Below are positions 25,431-33,545 of a stretch of 64,000 bases of DNA, one piece after another. The stretch's first letter is position 1. Every line of letters starts with the position of its first letter. The notes below the pieces were generated by a model. The model worked only from the letters and a program-made list of their open reading frames with translations, made no database searches and had not been told where the DNA came from. A program made the translations under genes and the position numbers. The stretch lies in NCBI GenBank assembly GCA_016124585.1, contig WGNL01000006.1:186001-250000 (forward strand), read 5' to 3'. The stretch is from Bacteroidota bacterium. GTDB taxonomy: Bacteria; Bacteroidota; Bacteroidia; Chitinophagales; Saprospiraceae.

Positions 25431-27158
25431 ATGAGTAACATCAATGGAAAATGGCAGCAAGATAACAGCTACGATGCCATTGTCATCGGTAGTGGTATCA
25501 GCGGAGGCTGGGCCGCTAAGGAACTATCGGAGAAGGGGTTGAAAACCCTTGTCTTGGAGCGGGGCCGAATGGTCAAGCACATTGAAGACTACCCAACGGC
25601 CAACCTTAATCCTTGGGAAATCCCTTTTGCCGGCAGGGTTCCGCCAGCAGAAATCGAAAAGCATTATCAAAAGCAAAACCGTACCGGCTACACAATAAAC
25701 CAAGGCTGGAAGCACTGGTTCGTCAAGGACGATGAACATCCTTACACTGAGGTTAAACGCTTTGACTGGATGCGGGGCTACCACGTTGGTGGCCGCTCCA
25801 TCACTTGGGGGCGGCAAAGCTACCGGCACAGTGACTTGGACTTTGAGGCCAATGCAAAGGAAGGTGTCGGAGTTGACTGGCCCATCCGATACGCCGATAT
25901 TGCTCCTTGGTACAGCTACGTGGAAGAGTGGATTGGCGTTAGTGGCACAAAAGAGGGGTTACACCAATTACCCGATGGCGTTTACCAGCCTGCGATGGAA
26001 ATGAACTGTGTCGAGACGGATATGAAGGGCAAGGTAGAGGCGAAATTTGGAGATAGGAAAATCACTATGGGCCGTACCGCCCATATCACAGCAGCTACTG
26101 AGGCACAGAAAAAACTGGGCCGGGGTAATTGCCAGTTCCGCAACCTATGTATGAGGGGCTGCCCATTCGGCGGCTATTACAGCAGCAACGCCGGTGGCCT
26201 AAAGGCGGCAGAACTTTCAGGTAATATGACCCTGCGTCCCAACTCAATCGTCCACTCCATCATTTATGATGAAAAAACAGGCAAAGCTAAGGGCGTGAAA
26301 ATCTTGGATGCTGAGAGTAAGCAGGAAATGGAGTTTTATTCAAAAATCGTGTTTGTTTGCGCCAGCGCCTTCAATTCAACATGGATTTTGATGAACTCCG
26401 TCAGCGACCGCTTCCCGAATGGCATGGGTAATGACAGCGACCAACTGGGCCGCAACGTCATGGATCACCATTTCCAAGTGGGTGCCTCCGGCAAAACGGA
26501 CGACTTTGGCGACCGCTACTATTCCGGCCGCCGTGCGAATGGGATTTACATCCCACGCTTCCGCAATGTGGACGCAAAAACAAAACGTACCGATTTCATG
26601 CGTGGCTACGGCTATCAAGGTGGTGCAAGCCGCTCGGGCTGGCAAAACCTCATTGCGGAGATGGGCTTCGGCAAAGGATTCAAGGACAAAATGCACGAAC
26701 CTGGCCAATGGTCTATCGGTATCAATGGTTTTGGTGAAATGTTGCCACATCCTGACAACCGCATCACCCTCAACAATGAAGTGAAAGACATGTATGGCAT
26801 GCCAACGCTGACGATGGACGTGCAGGTTCGAGAGAATGAACTTGCCATGCGCAAGGACATGGCTGCCAGCGCTGTCGAAATGCTCGAAGCCGCCGGCTAC
26901 AAGGATGTCCAACCTTATGACCGCAATTACGCACCTGGCCTCGGCATCCACGAGATGGGCACCGCCCGCATGGGCAAAGACCCGAAAACATCTGTGCTGA
27001 ACAAATGGAACCAAGTCCACGGTGCGCCAAATGTCTTTGTGACCGACGGCGCCTGCATGGTTTCCGCAGCTTGCGTAAACCCTTCATTGACCTACATGGC
27101 GCTGACGGCCCGTGCTGCCGACTATGCCGTAAAGGAACTTGGCAAAGGAAATATTTAA
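25431..27158 (+). CDS. GMC-family oxidoreductase
   Basis: 575 residues. YDAIVIGSGISGGWAAKELSEKGLKTLVLERG is the FAD dinucleotide-binding fold, GYHVGGRSITWGRQSYRHSD the GMC flavin loop, and LCMRGCPFGGYYSSNAGGLKA a Cys-containing segment seen in gluconate- or sorbosone-type dehydrogenases. The C-terminal half has GLGIHEMGTARMGKDPKTS (catalytic His region) and FVTDGACMVSAACVNPSLTYMALTARAADY. There is no signal peptide; partner subunits of this class carry the export signal. It oxidises an alcohol or sugar-derived substrate and passes electrons on. The next gene encodes its small subunit. Confidence 0.9.
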   Translation: MSNINGKWQQDNSYDAIVIGSGISGGWAAKELSEKGLKTLVLERGRMVKHIEDYPTANLNPWEIPFAGRVPPAEIEKHYQKQNRTGYTINQGWKHWFVKDDEHPYTEVKRFDWMRGYHVGGRSITWGRQSYRHSDLDFEANAKEGVGVDWPIRYADIAPWYSYVEEWIGVSGTKEGLHQLPDGVYQPAMEMNCVETDMKGKVEAKFGDRKITMGRTAHITAATEAQKKLGRGNCQFRNLCMRGCPFGGYYSSNAGGLKAAELSGNMTLRPNSIVHSIIYDEKTGKAKGVKILDAESKQEMEFYSKIVFVCASAFNSTWILMNSVSDRFPNGMGNDSDQLGRNVMDHHFQVGASGKTDDFGDRYYSGRRANGIYIPRFRNVDAKTKRTDFMRGYGYQGGASRSGWQNLIAEMGFGKGFKDKMHEPGQWSIGINGFGEMLPHPDNRITLNNEVKDMYGMPTLTMDVQVRENELAMRKDMAASAVEMLEAAGYKDVQPYDRNYAPGLGIHEMGTARMGKDPKTSVLNKWNQVHGAPNVFVTDGACMVSAACVNPSLTYMALTARAADYAVKELGKGNI

Positions 27159-27163
27159 ACTGT

Positions 27164-27244
27164 GTTGATAATATTGATGAAGTGAAAAGTATGGATTTAC
27201 TATTCTTTTATTAACCTCATCAACCATTATCAACCCTTATCAAC
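27164..27244. repeat. Hairpin with arms of 10-base units (GMC spacer)
   Basis: The right arm is three tandem decamers ending in ATCAAC (27215-27224, 27225-27234, 27235-27244). The left arm (from 27164) has GTTGATAATA and TTGATGAAGT in the complementary sense. It fills the spacer between the two subunit genes and has the same architecture as the heptamer and octamer hairpins elsewhere. Confidence 0.7.
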
Positions 27245-27253
27245 AAAAGAAAA

Positions 27254-27829
27254 ATGAACAGAAGAGATGCCATAAAACAAGCCTCCATCCTACTAGGTGG
27301 TGTGCTTTCTGCCAGTGCGATTTCAGGGGTGATGGCCGGATGCAAGGCCGAGCCTAAAATTGATTGGTCGCCAAAATATTTTACCGCCGATGAGGGCAGC
27401 TTGGTGGAAGCCATTGCGGAGCGGATTATTCCGAAGACAGACTCGCCAGGCGCAAAAGATGCTGGGGTTCACACGTTTATCGATGAGATGATGGCTGGCT
27501 ACTACCAGGACAAGGAAAAAACGGCCTTTAAAGATGGCTTAAGTGCCGTGGATGCTGCTGCCAAGACCGCTCATGGTAAGTCGTTTGTCAGCCTTACCCC
27601 TGAGCAACAGGACGAGGTGCTGACTGCACAGGACAATGCCGCCTACGATCCGGGTCGCAAGCGAGAGGACCCACCACATTTTTTTAGAACCATGAAGGAG
27701 CTCACGGTGACAGGCTTCTGCACTTCGGAGGCTGGGGCTTCCCATTTCCTGAAATATGAAGCGGTTCCGGGTGCTTACCACGGCTGTATTCCATACAGCG
27801 AGGTGGGCGCAGCTTGGGCTACATCATAA
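27254..27829 (+). CDS. Gluconate 2-dehydrogenase subunit 3-family protein
   Basis: 191 residues. The N-terminus MNRRDAIKQASILLGGVLSA is a twin-arginine-type export signal (NRRDAIKQ). The family's acidic N-terminal block is visible: YFTADEGSLVEAIAERIIPKTDSPGAKDAGVHTFID, then FKDGLSAVDAAAK and the FCTSEAG and YHGCIPYSEV segments. In characterised dehydrogenases this small subunit travels through the Tat pathway with the FAD subunit folded onto it. It follows the GMC gene by 95 bp. The usual third partner, a cytochrome c, is not adjacent. Confidence 0.9.
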   Translation: MNRRDAIKQASILLGGVLSASAISGVMAGCKAEPKIDWSPKYFTADEGSLVEAIAERIIPKTDSPGAKDAGVHTFIDEMMAGYYQDKEKTAFKDGLSAVDAAAKTAHGKSFVSLTPEQQDEVLTAQDNAAYDPGRKREDPPHFFRTMKELTVTGFCTSEAGASHFLKYEAVPGAYHGCIPYSEVGAAWATS

Positions 27830-27855
27830 GCTGATTTTTTCAATTTAACAATTAT

Positions 27856-27896
27856 GCCAAGTGGTGGGCAATGCAGGCTTCTCACTTGGCCTTTGT
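27856..27896 (+). terminator. Terminator of the GMC operon
   Basis: GCCAAGTG (27856-27863) pairs with CACTTGGC (27883-27890), followed by CTTTG and a T run. Confidence 0.7.
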
Positions 27897-28031
27897 TTTT
27901 TGCAGTTTGACCCAAGTCGCTAATAAGATTTTTGGGGTGGTAAAAGGTTTATCATGCTTGGATTTAAGCGCAGCAATGCCGTGGAGTCAAATATTAAGCT
28001 TTAGACCTCACCATAAGTTGAATTAACTTCT

Positions 28032-28655
28032 ATGCCACCTTTCCTCAAGTACTTCCACCATACTATCCAGCAACGATATCCAGTGCAGGCTGCAACACTG
28101 ATTGTGGAACTCAACTCCCGTTTCAAAGTTCTGCAAGAAGAAGTGGCCTTCGCCAAAAAGTCCAGCAATCCTGTTGACCGACGGCTCGATTTCACAGCCT
28201 GCTTTCTAGCTTTGGTGCAGGTATTAGAAAAACATGGCGAGCCTTATGAAAAGATTCGGGGAATCTGCCTAGAAATTACCCACGAATACGTCCGACCCAA
28301 AAATGCAGTGCAAGCATGGCTCAAACGTTTGCCCGTCAAAATTATCGGCACACCATTGGGCAGTTTGCTCACTAATTTCATGAGGAAAAAGACGGAAAAG
28401 CTCGGCCACCCCGAGGGTTTTTTGACGAAGATGGTCACCGATCCAGCCCAAACTTTTGGCCTCAGCTATGGCATGGATATTTTGGAATGTGGTATTTGCA
28501 AGCAATTTCAAAAACACGGGATGCAGCATTACGTCTCTATCCTTTGCGAAGTGGATAAACTTACCTCTGCAATGGCCGGATTGGAGATGGTGCGCAGTGG
28601 CACGATTGCAAACGGGGCGACTAAATGCGACTTTAGGTGGAAAAAGCTCGATTAA
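28032..28655 (+). CDS. L-2-amino-thiazoline-4-carboxylic acid hydrolase-like protein
   Basis: 207 residues. The C-terminal third carries the family signature: GMDILECGICKQFQKHGMQHYVSILCEVDKL with two conserved cysteines, and a last strand with CDFRW. The N-terminal half is helical. The name comes from a Pseudomonas enzyme that opens thiazoline to cysteine, but most homologs have not been tested, so only family membership is safe. The ORF ends inside the 3' end of the convergent histidine kinase gene (23-base overlap). Confidence 0.72.
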   Translation: MPPFLKYFHHTIQQRYPVQAATLIVELNSRFKVLQEEVAFAKKSSNPVDRRLDFTACFLALVQVLEKHGEPYEKIRGICLEITHEYVRPKNAVQAWLKRLPVKIIGTPLGSLLTNFMRKKTEKLGHPEGFLTKMVTDPAQTFGLSYGMDILECGICKQFQKHGMQHYVSILCEVDKLTSAMAGLEMVRSGTIANGATKCDFRWKKLD

Positions 28656-30087
28656 TTGCTGATTGCCCGAAAGCGTCCAATGCAGCAGATAGGTTTTGCT
28701 TAGATATCGAAAAGCCAATCGTCGTTCCTTGGCCATTGGATGGCTCTAGCCAAATTTTTCCGCCGTGGTTTTGGACTACTTTTCGACACACGGTCAATCC
28801 GATTCCGGAGCCTTCATATTCAGTGCGGTTGTGCAGCCGCTGGAAGAGTACAAATATCTTTTCCCGATATTCTTCAGGTATGCCTATCCCATTATCTTTT
28901 ATGAAAAACTGGTGTTCGGTCTCCAGTTCTTGGTATCGGATGTGGACGATGGGTGGCTGGTCCCTGCAAAACTTAAGGCTATTGGAAATCAAGTTTTGAA
29001 AAAGTTGGGAAAACTGTTGGCGGTTCAGTTGTAGAACAGGCATGTGGGATGCGAAAATGCTGCCTCCGGTCTTTTCAAGTTGGTGCTTCAGGTTGTGTTT
29101 CACCAGCACCAGCAGTTCGTTGAGGTCGGTCTCGATGGTTTCAAAACTGCGGTTGAGCCGAGAAAATTCCAATAAGTCATCCAAGAGCTGCGACATACGT
29201 GTAACGGCTTCTACAACAAACTGGAAATATTCATTGGAGGCTTCGTCAAACTGGTCTTTGTGTTTTCGTTGGATAAGCTGGGTAAAACTCGCCACTGTAC
29301 GTAGCGGTTCTTTAAGGTCGTGGGAGGCCACGTAGGCATATTGCTTTAGTTCTTCATTGGAGGCTATCAATTGTAACTGCGCAGCTTCTTTCTCTTTGGC
29401 TTCTTTTTTTAAGATTTGATTTGATACAAGCAGCTCTTGTGCTTGCTTTTCGATATGGCTCTTTTGCAGTTCCAAGGTAGCCGAGTGCTTTTCTACAGAA
29501 CCCATGAGTTGGCCTATTTTGGATTCATAACGAAGGTTGTGCCTCTGAAACTCTATGATTAATACACTTAGTGACAAAAGCATGATGCCTGCATTTACCC
29601 AACCTAATTCAACTGAATCATTGCCCAATATCAGTGGAGGATGGTGAGCGCTGTAGCTAGCCACTCCTACAAAAAGTAGGATATGGAGCAAAACTAAAAA
29701 CAGTTGCCAGATGGGTTTTTTGAAAAAAATCACACTTGTTGCCAACATTCCAATAATATAAAAATGCGTATTCCCCTTTGTTCCAAAACACAATGCTACT
29801 AGTATGGACCCAAATACTGGGATGAACCAAACCAACAATTTGGCTAAAAATTTTTGACCGAAATGCTGCAGAATATAGGCTACGTTCAAAAGAACTGCCA
29901 CCAATAATGGAAAGATAGCGCCATAAAAATAACCAAAAGACAAGTAGGACGCCGTCACCAAGAGCGATGCCACAGTCAATGCAAACGCTGCCTTGTTTGT
30001 AAAGATAATATCCCGCTTATCAGCAAAGGAATGGTCTGGCAAAATCCCTGTTTTGAGTACATTATTGAGACGTTCCTGAAAGGACAT
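28633..30087 (-). CDS. Membrane sensor histidine kinase
   Basis: 484 residues from the ATG at 30087; 25 further upstream codons are open but precede the conserved part. The first half has five to six hydrophobic segments (residues about 25-190), a coiled coil follows (about 210-255), then the H-box YAYVASHDLKEPLRTVASF with the phospho-accepting His, and the HATPase_c domain: N-box LISNSLKFCRD, DNGIGIPEEYREKIF and GSGIGLTVCRKVVQNHGG. No receiver domain and no response regulator nearby, so it is an orphan kinase. Its last 23 bases overlap the convergent gene. Confidence 0.93.
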   Translation of the reverse strand: MSFQERLNNVLKTGILPDHSFADKRDIIFTNKAAFALTVASLLVTASYLSFGYFYGAIFPLLVAVLLNVAYILQHFGQKFLAKLLVWFIPVFGSILVALCFGTKGNTHFYIIGMLATSVIFFKKPIWQLFLVLLHILLFVGVASYSAHHPPLILGNDSVELGWVNAGIMLLSLSVLIIEFQRHNLRYESKIGQLMGSVEKHSATLELQKSHIEKQAQELLVSNQILKKEAKEKEAAQLQLIASNEELKQYAYVASHDLKEPLRTVASFTQLIQRKHKDQFDEASNEYFQFVVEAVTRMSQLLDDLLEFSRLNRSFETIETDLNELLVLVKHNLKHQLEKTGGSIFASHMPVLQLNRQQFSQLFQNLISNSLKFCRDQPPIVHIRYQELETEHQFFIKDNGIGIPEEYREKIFVLFQRLHNRTEYEGSGIGLTVCRKVVQNHGGKIWLEPSNGQGTTIGFSISKQNLSAALDAFGQSAINRAFST

Positions 30088-30263
30088 GTTTTGACGAGTA
30101 TTCAGTTCTTTATAAAATGCTGAGATGGGAAGTGCCTTTGAGTAGCTGGTTGTCAAGAGCAAAAACCATGCTAGGCCGCTGGATTCAAGCGATGGGAAAA
30201 AAGAATCGGGAGAAATGGAGCCTTCTGATAGGTTGTCTTAAGCTGTTGTGGGCCTGGGTTTTA

Positions 30264-30632
30264 TCATATCCAGTCTTGTTTGTGCTTGGTTATTTCGTGT
30301 TCAATATCACCCGTGTGCTTGGTTGCTTTTGGTTCAAAGAGTATCAACCAAACTTCTTCGTCACCTTCGGTTCGTGGTCGATGCTCCACGCCTTTAGGTA
30401 CGATGAGTATTTCACCAGCCTTTACGGTAGCTGTATGGTCTCGAAAATCCATAACGAAAACGCCTTTAAGAATCATGAAAAGCTCATCTTCTTCTTCATG
30501 GCTGTGCCAAATCATTTTGCCCTTGGCTTTTACCAATTTGACGTATTGTCCGTTGAGTTCCCCCGCTATTTTTGGTGACCAATATTCTGTGATTTTCTCG
30601 AATTTTTCGTGGGTATTGAATAATTGAATCAT
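30264..30632 (-). CDS. Cupin-domain protein
   Basis: 122 residues. A single RmlC-like cupin with the metal-binding first motif HSHEEEDELFMILKG and the second motif GEILIVPKGVEHRP. It is likely a small cytoplasmic metal-binding enzyme or sensor; the sequence does not point to a substrate. The start is the ATG at 30632. The flanking DNA is AT-rich. Confidence 0.88.
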   Translation of the reverse strand: MIQLFNTHEKFEKITEYWSPKIAGELNGQYVKLVKAKGKMIWHSHEEEDELFMILKGVFVMDFRDHTATVKAGEILIVPKGVEHRPRTEGDEEVWLILFEPKATKHTGDIEHEITKHKQDWI

Positions 30633-30706
30633 GATATTATTTTTAAGTTTTGACAGTTAATTATGGGGTGTTTTCAAAATAAAACATAAGAATATGTTTT
30701 TAATTT

Positions 30707-31000
30707 TTACTCCATAGCATCTTTCCATTTCCACCATTTCAATTTCTCAGGATCATGCATCTCTAGTGGTGTGTTTGCATAGTAAACTGCGCATCGAAAA
30801 GCATATAATACGCAACGATTCTGCACACAGCCAGTATATTTGTTCGATAAATTATAGAGCATTTCGGGGTCATTATCTTTTAAATCAGCCACGGAGGAAA
30901 TACCAATATTCCATAGGTCTGTGGCAAGTGATTTCCCGATTCCGGGCATGACTGTGAGTGCTTTAATTGCTTTTGATTTTGCGTCAATATCCTTCTTCAT
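30707..31000 (-). CDS. Helix-hairpin-helix protein (Cdd1 / mitomycin-resistance-like)
   Basis: 97 residues from the ATG at 31000. ALTVMPGIGKSLATDLWNIGISSVADL is a helix-hairpin-helix fold with the hairpin GIG, followed by LSNKYTGCVQNRCVLYAFRCAVYYA and KLKWWKWKD, typical of the short proteins named pathogenicity locus Cdd1. The family's function is not known; HhH folds usually contact DNA. It is on the same strand as and downstream of the DeoR-type regulator (57 bp) and may be co-transcribed with it. Confidence 0.82.
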   Translation of the reverse strand: MKKDIDAKSKAIKALTVMPGIGKSLATDLWNIGISSVADLKDNDPEMLYNLSNKYTGCVQNRCVLYAFRCAVYYANTPLEMHDPEKLKWWKWKDAME

Positions 31001-31057
31001 AAGCAATTTTATAATGGTTTATTGTTTTTGGAAAAATTTGATGATTAAAACCTCAAT

Positions 31058-31807
31058 TTAATGGTTTAATATCCTAATTGAAATTTTCTTGAGCGCCTTA
31101 ATTTCATTGTTTTTTGCGTCAGTCACAAGTGTGTCAACCTGTTTAAGTGTAGCAAATTGAAAATAGGCCTTCTTATTGATTTTTGCGGAGTCACAGAGTA
31201 AATAAACGGTTTTTGCTCGATCTATCATTGCTAAAGAGATTTCAGCTTCCCGTTCACTATTGGCTGATAATCCTTCTTCAACGGAAAAGCCATCTGTTCC
31301 AATAAAAGCCTTGTCTGCATGGTAGCGCCGGATATGTTCGACAGCCATGCTGCCGTGGGCGGCCTGTCTTTCAGTGTCAAATTCGCCGCCAATCAGATTA
31401 ATGGAGACTTTGGTTCCTGTTAGTTCATAGATTACTGGTAATGAATTGGTTATAATTTTAATTTGCTTGTTTTTTAAGAATGGACAAAGGCTAAAAACTG
31501 TACTTCCACAATCCATGAAAATGGTATCACCATCATTGATTTCCTTGGCGGCCAGACTACAGAGATAGTCTTTTTTGTCTAGATTTCGGGCAGCTTTTTG
31601 AGCGAAAGTGAAGGTAGGGTTGACCAAACTCAACTTCATCGCGCCACCGTGCGTTCGAAAAATCAAGCCTGCTTCTGCCATTTGAATAAGATCTCGGCGA
31701 ATAGTTGCCTCAGAAGCATTGGTGTGGTCAGACAATTCTTTCACGCTTGCTTCCCCTTTTTCTTCAACGAAATTGACAATTTTATGCTTGCGATTTTGAT
31801 AGCTCAT
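31058..31807 (-). CDS. DeoR/GlpR-family transcriptional regulator
   Basis: 249 residues. The N-terminal winged helix-turn-helix is clear (ASVKELSDHTNASEATIRRDL, then GLIFRTHGGA), followed by the sugar-phosphate-sensing DeoR domain: DGDTIFMDCGSTV, ITNSLPVIYEL, LIGGEF, ADKAFIGTDGFSVEEGLSANSEREA and VYLLCDSAK. Such repressors respond to a phosphorylated sugar. It is divergent from nudK, with two identical 12-bp repeats in the 58-bp gap, so nudK and the regulator itself are the obvious candidate targets. Confidence 0.93.
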   Translation of the reverse strand: MSYQNRKHKIVNFVEEKGEASVKELSDHTNASEATIRRDLIQMAEAGLIFRTHGGAMKLSLVNPTFTFAQKAARNLDKKDYLCSLAAKEINDGDTIFMDCGSTVFSLCPFLKNKQIKIITNSLPVIYELTGTKVSINLIGGEFDTERQAAHGSMAVEHIRRYHADKAFIGTDGFSVEEGLSANSEREAEISLAMIDRAKTVYLLCDSAKINKKAYFQFATLKQVDTLVTDAKNNEIKALKKISIRILNH

Positions 31808-31827
31808 TTATTACTGCGTAATTTGTG

Positions 31828-31859
31828 CAAAAATAATCATTTTCAGTCAAAAATAATCA
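31828..31859. promoter_or_regulatory. Twin direct repeats between deoR-type gene and nudK (candidate operator)
   Basis: CAAAAATAATCA occurs exactly twice, at 31828-31839 and 31848-31859, 20 bp apart (two helical turns), inside the 58-bp gap between divergent genes. Tandem sites on one face of the DNA are usual for DeoR/GlpR repressors. Confidence 0.55.
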
Positions 31860-31865
31860 AAATGG

Positions 31866-32447
31866 ATGGAAAATAACAACGTGAAGATTAAGGCTGTCGA
31901 GATACTCTCCGATAATTGGTACACACTCCGCAAAGTCATTTTTGACTTTAAAAAAAATAATGGCGAATGGGAAACTATCAGCCGTGAAGCTTACGACAGG
32001 GGAAATGGGGCCGTTATTTTATTGTACAATTTACAGCGCAAAACCATCATACTTACTCGCCAATTCCGGATGCCAACTTTCTTGAATGGTAATGAAACGG
32101 GCATGCTTATTGAGGCGTGTGCAGGCCTGCTTGATAAGGATAATCCCGAGGATTGCATTCGGCGTGAAACGGAGGAAGAAACGGGCTATAAAATAAAAGC
32201 AGTTAAGAAAATATATGAAGCCTATATGTCACCGGGGTCAGTGACGGAGATACTATATTTTTTTATAGCGGAATATGAGAGCGATATGAAAGTCAGTGAT
32301 GGTGGTGGGATTGATGAAGAACATGAGGATATTCAGGTGTTGGAACTGGAATTTGAAACTGCATTTAATATGGTGAAAACAAGTGAAATCAAAGATGCAA
32401 AGACGATTATGTTGTTGCAGTATTTGCGCATGGAACATATACTGTAA
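31866..32447 (+). CDS. nudK: GDP-mannose pyrophosphatase-like Nudix hydrolase
   Basis: 193 residues. GNGAVILLYN, LTRQFRMPTFLNGNETGMLIEACAGLLD is the NudK-specific lead-in, and the Nudix box is present after it (about residues 78-100, ending RRETEEETGYKI). AYMSPGSVTEILYFFIAEY follows. NudK of E. coli hydrolyses GDP-mannose to GMP and mannose-1-phosphate. The ATG at 31866 is six bases from the second of two operator-like repeats, so control by the divergent DeoR-type repressor is likely. Confidence 0.9.
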   Translation: MENNNVKIKAVEILSDNWYTLRKVIFDFKKNNGEWETISREAYDRGNGAVILLYNLQRKTIILTRQFRMPTFLNGNETGMLIEACAGLLDKDNPEDCIRRETEEETGYKIKAVKKIYEAYMSPGSVTEILYFFIAEYESDMKVSDGGGIDEEHEDIQVLELEFETAFNMVKTSEIKDAKTIMLLQYLRMEHIL

Positions 32448-32454
32448 TATAGTC

Positions 32455-32802
32455 TCATTTCTTCTTTTTGCTCGATTTCGCCTTCGGGTTATATGCCAAG
32501 CACTTTTCCAACCAAAAATCAAGGTCAGCATCACTTTCATAAGCAGCCTCTTCTACATACATAAACCCGCTCATAGGGCGGTTGCCATGTACCATCATGC
32601 TTGTGCCCTCTCTCGTTAGTAGTTCGGTTTCTTCTTCTGGGTCAATACGGGTGAGAAGTTTATTGTCTCGATTTGCACCGGCCAGTATCTTGTCATTTAC
32701 AAGGAAACAAATGCCTCCAAACATTTTCTTTTCTTCGTAAACAATTCCTTTTGCTGTAAGGGCATCGGCAATACGGGCAGCGGTGATAAGTTTGTTCTCC
32801 AT
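32455..32802 (-). CDS. TfoX N-terminal-domain protein
   Basis: 115 residues. VYEEKKMFGGICFLVNDKILAGANRDNKLLTRI and the C-terminal FWLEKCLAYNPKAK block match the TfoX N-terminal domain found alone in many bacteria. The family name comes from a competence regulator, but single-domain members like this one lack the C-terminal domain and their function is unknown. Lys-rich tail. It ends eight bases after the nudK stop (convergent) and is preceded by the DUF2461 gene on the same strand, seven bases away, so those two are probably co-transcribed. Confidence 0.87.
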   Translation of the reverse strand: MENKLITAARIADALTAKGIVYEEKKMFGGICFLVNDKILAGANRDNKLLTRIDPEEETELLTREGTSMMVHGNRPMSGFMYVEEAAYESDADLDFWLEKCLAYNPKAKSSKKKK

Positions 32803-32809
32803 GGTTTTG

Positions 32810-33481
32810 TTAATCCATTGCCCGATTTAAAAACATATCAAATGGATAAAGTGCTTTAAAAACAGAAGCACAATGCGTTAAAAAATCATCCGAAAGCACT
32901 TGTTTATCCGAACATTTGTGGGTGGAAAGGAAGCTTTTATGCTTTAGTATATCAATGGCAGGGTGCTCAACGTCATAGCCCTTGGGTGTTGTTTTTAATT
33001 TTTCACCCTCCATTTCCCCAAAGTATTGCTTATATTCTTTGCTATTTAATATGCCATTAAATTCCGCCGTATTGTAGGCGATTTCCTGCCGAATGGCCTT
33101 CAACCAATTACTTTCCGGCATATAAGCGCCGCCAGCCAGCATGGTTTCGCCCGGTTCCAAATGCAGGTAATAGCCCGCTCTGGTATGTATCTCAGACTTT
33201 TTTGCGGCAGCGGTTACGTGCGCACCCAGATGTGTTTTATACGGTGATTTATCTTTCGAAAAACGTACGTCCCGATAGATGCGGAACACACAATCCTTCG
33301 CCGTATAATGTGCTATACTTGGGTCAAATTTTTGGATTTCCAGAATCAAGGCATCCACGAACTGATGGAATTCCTTGTTGGCAGCTTCGTAACGGGGCTT
33401 GTTGGCGGTAAACCAATCCCGATCATTGTTGGACTTGAGGTCAGTGAGGAATTGGAAAGTGGATTTGGAAATTTTGGTCAT
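32810..33481 (-). CDS. DUF2461 protein
   Basis: 223 residues. TLYFLTDLK-type start (here STFQFLTDLKSNNDRDWFTANKPRYE), the block CVFRIYRDVRFSKDKSPYKTHLGAHV and AGYYLHLEPGETMLAGGAYMPE are the hallmarks of DUF2461/TIGR02453. Function is unknown in this widespread family. A minus-strand -7-like element (TACTTTTG) lies at 33522-33529. Spacing of seven bases to the TfoX-domain gene suggests a two-gene operon. Confidence 0.9.
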   Translation of the reverse strand: MTKISKSTFQFLTDLKSNNDRDWFTANKPRYEAANKEFHQFVDALILEIQKFDPSIAHYTAKDCVFRIYRDVRFSKDKSPYKTHLGAHVTAAAKKSEIHTRAGYYLHLEPGETMLAGGAYMPESNWLKAIRQEIAYNTAEFNGILNSKEYKQYFGEMEGEKLKTTPKGYDVEHPAIDILKHKSFLSTHKCSDKQVLSDDFLTHCASVFKALYPFDMFLNRAMD

Positions 33482-33545
33482 GACAGCAGGTGATTTAATG
33501 GTCTATAGAATTTGTTTTTGGCAAAAGTAATGCATTGTCTCATCC

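Noticed and set aside
26376-27020. Minus-strand frame of 214 codons inside the GMC gene
   Set aside because: Shadow of a well conserved gene; no recognisable motif.
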